Below, piece after piece: positions 39,050 through 40,397 of a stretch of DNA of 40,397 bases. Under the pieces are notes generated by a model. The model did no database searches, was not told the origin of the DNA, and saw nothing but the letters and a program-made list of their open reading frames with translations. A program made the translations under genes and the position numbers. Numbering within the stretch: the stretch's first letter is position 1; each line of letters opens with the position of its first letter. The DNA lies in assembly GCF_000372725.1 (NCBI RefSeq), contig NW_005195017.1:302040-342436 (forward strand). The letters run 5' to 3'. The stretch is from Emiliania huxleyi CCMP1516. Taxonomy: Eukaryota; Haptophyta; Isochrysidales; Noelaerhabdaceae.

Positions 39050-40397
39050 ATGCGCAAACTCGAGTTCGTGCCGGCCGCCGGTGAGAAGCTCGTGCTCAAG
39101 CTCTCTCCTCCGCCGCCGCTTGCTGACAAGCAGGTGTGCATTAATTTGCAGTGGCTGAGGGAGGGGGTATGCACACGCGCACCGCTGCAACGCACGCAAC
39201 GCTGCGCCTTCCCTGCAAGACGACCCTCTCGCGTTCTGTGGCTGACAGGCGTCTCTGGCGGACAACACGGCCGTCGTCGACTCTGACGGAGGTAACGCCG
39301 TCGGCATCCCCTCCGAGCCCGTCTCGCTCAAGGATGGCATCGGCACCGGCACCGGCGGCACCGGCACCGCCAGCACCGGCACTGGCAACGTCCCGTCCGA
39401 GGGCGAGCCCGCCGGCTCGCTCGCCGGCGTCCACTTTGCGGGCGTTTCGCTCGACGCCGTGCCCGAGGCGTCCCGCTTCACCGTCGACGATCCGGCCGGC
39501 GCCAAGGCCGTCGGCATCCCGCCCGAGAGCGAGCCCAGCCCGCTCAAGGACGGCATTGACGCGGGCGGCGGCAACGTCGCGGGCGAGTCTTCGCCGATGA
39601 AGTCCTTCGCGAAGGTCGGAATCGTGCCGGCTGACGACGGCCGCATCACGATCGTCATCTCCGAGTCGGTGTCGCCTTCGCTCCTCGGAGCGAAGGTGCG
39701 CGTGCGCTCGCCAGGATCGTTATCATCCCTCTCCCGTCTCTGAAAGCCTGCGCGTACTTTCCCTCGCCCACAGGCGTGCGGCATCAAGAACGTCAACATC
39801 TCCGTGGCGAAGTCTGGCACGGAGGACGTCCTCAAGAAGGACCCGGCCGCGGAAAAGGCGCCCGACGCGGGCGCGGTCGACTCGGACAAGGCCAAGGCCA
39901 TGTTCGCCACCCACGCCGTTTTCTGGTCCAAGTTTACGCGCCCGACCGGCCCACCGACGGCCCCCACCGGCGCCGTCGAGGGCGCCCTCAAGAAGGACAT
40001 CCCTGCGGCAACGTCTGGCGCGGAGGCCTGCGTTGACGAGACCGGCGCCATCAAGAACCCGGCGCTCAAGCCGGCCACCGAGGTCGCCACGGCCCTCAAG
40101 CCGGCGGAGGCCGGCGGCGCGCCGCTGCCGTCGATCAAGGAATTTCCGGAGGAGAAGAAGCCCGCCGCCACGGCGGCGAGCGCCTGGTGCGCGCCGGCGT
40201 CTGCGACCCACTCTGTGACCCCATCCCGCGTTCGACGCGTAGGGCGACGCCGACTGGAAGGAGTTTCCAGAGGAGACGGCCGCCCCTGCGGTGAGCACCC
40301 CCCAGCAGAAGCACACGCGGGTATTGCGGGGACACGCGAGTCCTACAGGCGGGCACTTACATTGATCCTGTGACGCCCTCGCACGCTGCGGTGACGC
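39050..40397 (+). CDS. 5' part of a gene with GDADW / LPSIKE modules, function unknown
   Basis: Exons 39050-39133, 39249-39695, 39774-40175, 40243-40290 and 40349 to beyond the window; all introns phase 0. Start MRKLEFVPAAGEKLVLKL. Internal repeats NAVGIPSEPVSLKDGIG / KAVGIPPESEPSPLKDGID; then a small ordered segment (RITIVISESVSPSLLGA, CGIKNVNISVAKSGTED) and a Lys/Ala/Pro linker NPALKPATEVATALKP, GGAPLPSIKEFPEEKKP, GDADWKEFPEETAAPA. The last linker matches the TIR receptor gene (GGAPLPSIKELPA, GDADWTVSAKESPPAE), including a GC-AG intron (40176-40242) at the same place. No signal peptide seen. Family unknown; low-complexity Gly/Thr runs (GTGTGGTGTASTGTG) suggest a flexible protein. Confidence 0.65.

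Noticed and set aside
39008..40171. 387-codon open frame on the minus strand
   Set aside because: Exact antisense of the plus-strand exons with GDADW/LPSIKE modules, whose splice sites and phases are consistent; high GC keeps the opposite strand open.

Overview
The window looks like nuclear DNA of a GC-rich unicellular alga. Genes lie on both strands and are split by short spliceosomal introns (about 60-210 nt). Many introns start with GC rather than GT. Proteins are rich in Ala/Gly/Pro, minisatellites are everywhere, one gene carries a plastid-type bipartite presequence, and there are 100 Ns at 3182-3281. A haptophyte (Emiliania/Chrysochromulina/Prymnesium type) fits best; that is inference, not proof.

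Layout. 1-1.35 kb: a damaged GT8 (xylosyltransferase-like) gene. 1.5-3.2 kb: GAGATC/CCAATCTCC repeats around a first exon that resembles the Cys cluster of KDZ transposases. 5.1-15.0 kb (minus): a 13-exon gene modelled at about 2809 aa, with signal peptide, membrane segments, two MAM domains, a beta-helix built by a duplicated exon/intron cassette, an EGF/ephrin-type Cys-rich region, a multi-pass domain and cytoplasmic TIR plus degenerate TIR. 16.5-18.8 kb (plus): a Q/P/A-rich protein. 19.1-19.9 kb (minus): a RanBP2-type zinc-finger protein. 21.2-21.5 kb: a broken RCC1 fragment. 22.3-25.5 kb (minus): a 7-exon, 550-aa membrane protein whose introns are made of copies of the adjoining exon edge plus short tandem modules. 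25.6-27.0 kb: a Mutator-like element with 403-bp inverted arms and a perfect 9-bp target duplication, 71 bp upstream of that start codon. 27.3-28.8 kb (minus): a protein with repeated SRxxS and LWNWANGRS motifs. 29.4-31.2 kb (minus): an SPX domain followed by a DMT-type transporter. 32.5-34.8 kb (plus): a complete serine carboxypeptidase (S10). 35.3-36.1 kb (minus): a Tat-type plastid Cys-rich protein. 36.3-36.7 kb: a possible transposon-derived ORF. 37.8-38.0 kb: a (TG)n/(CA)n fold-back. 39.05 kb to the end (plus): the 5' part of a gene sharing a tail module with the TIR receptor gene.

There is no operon logic. The unifying theme is intron origin. In at least four genes the intron begins with a 9-30 nt near-copy of the first bases of the next exon, and the extra DNA ends in AG just before the genuine copy. 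In several cases this unit is tandemly multiplied. I reconstructed exon phases by hand: the S10 gene (7 exons, 1851 nt), the membrane protein (7 exons, 1653 nt) and the TIR receptor (13 exons, all phase 0) close exactly, which supports the splice choices. No transcript data were available.
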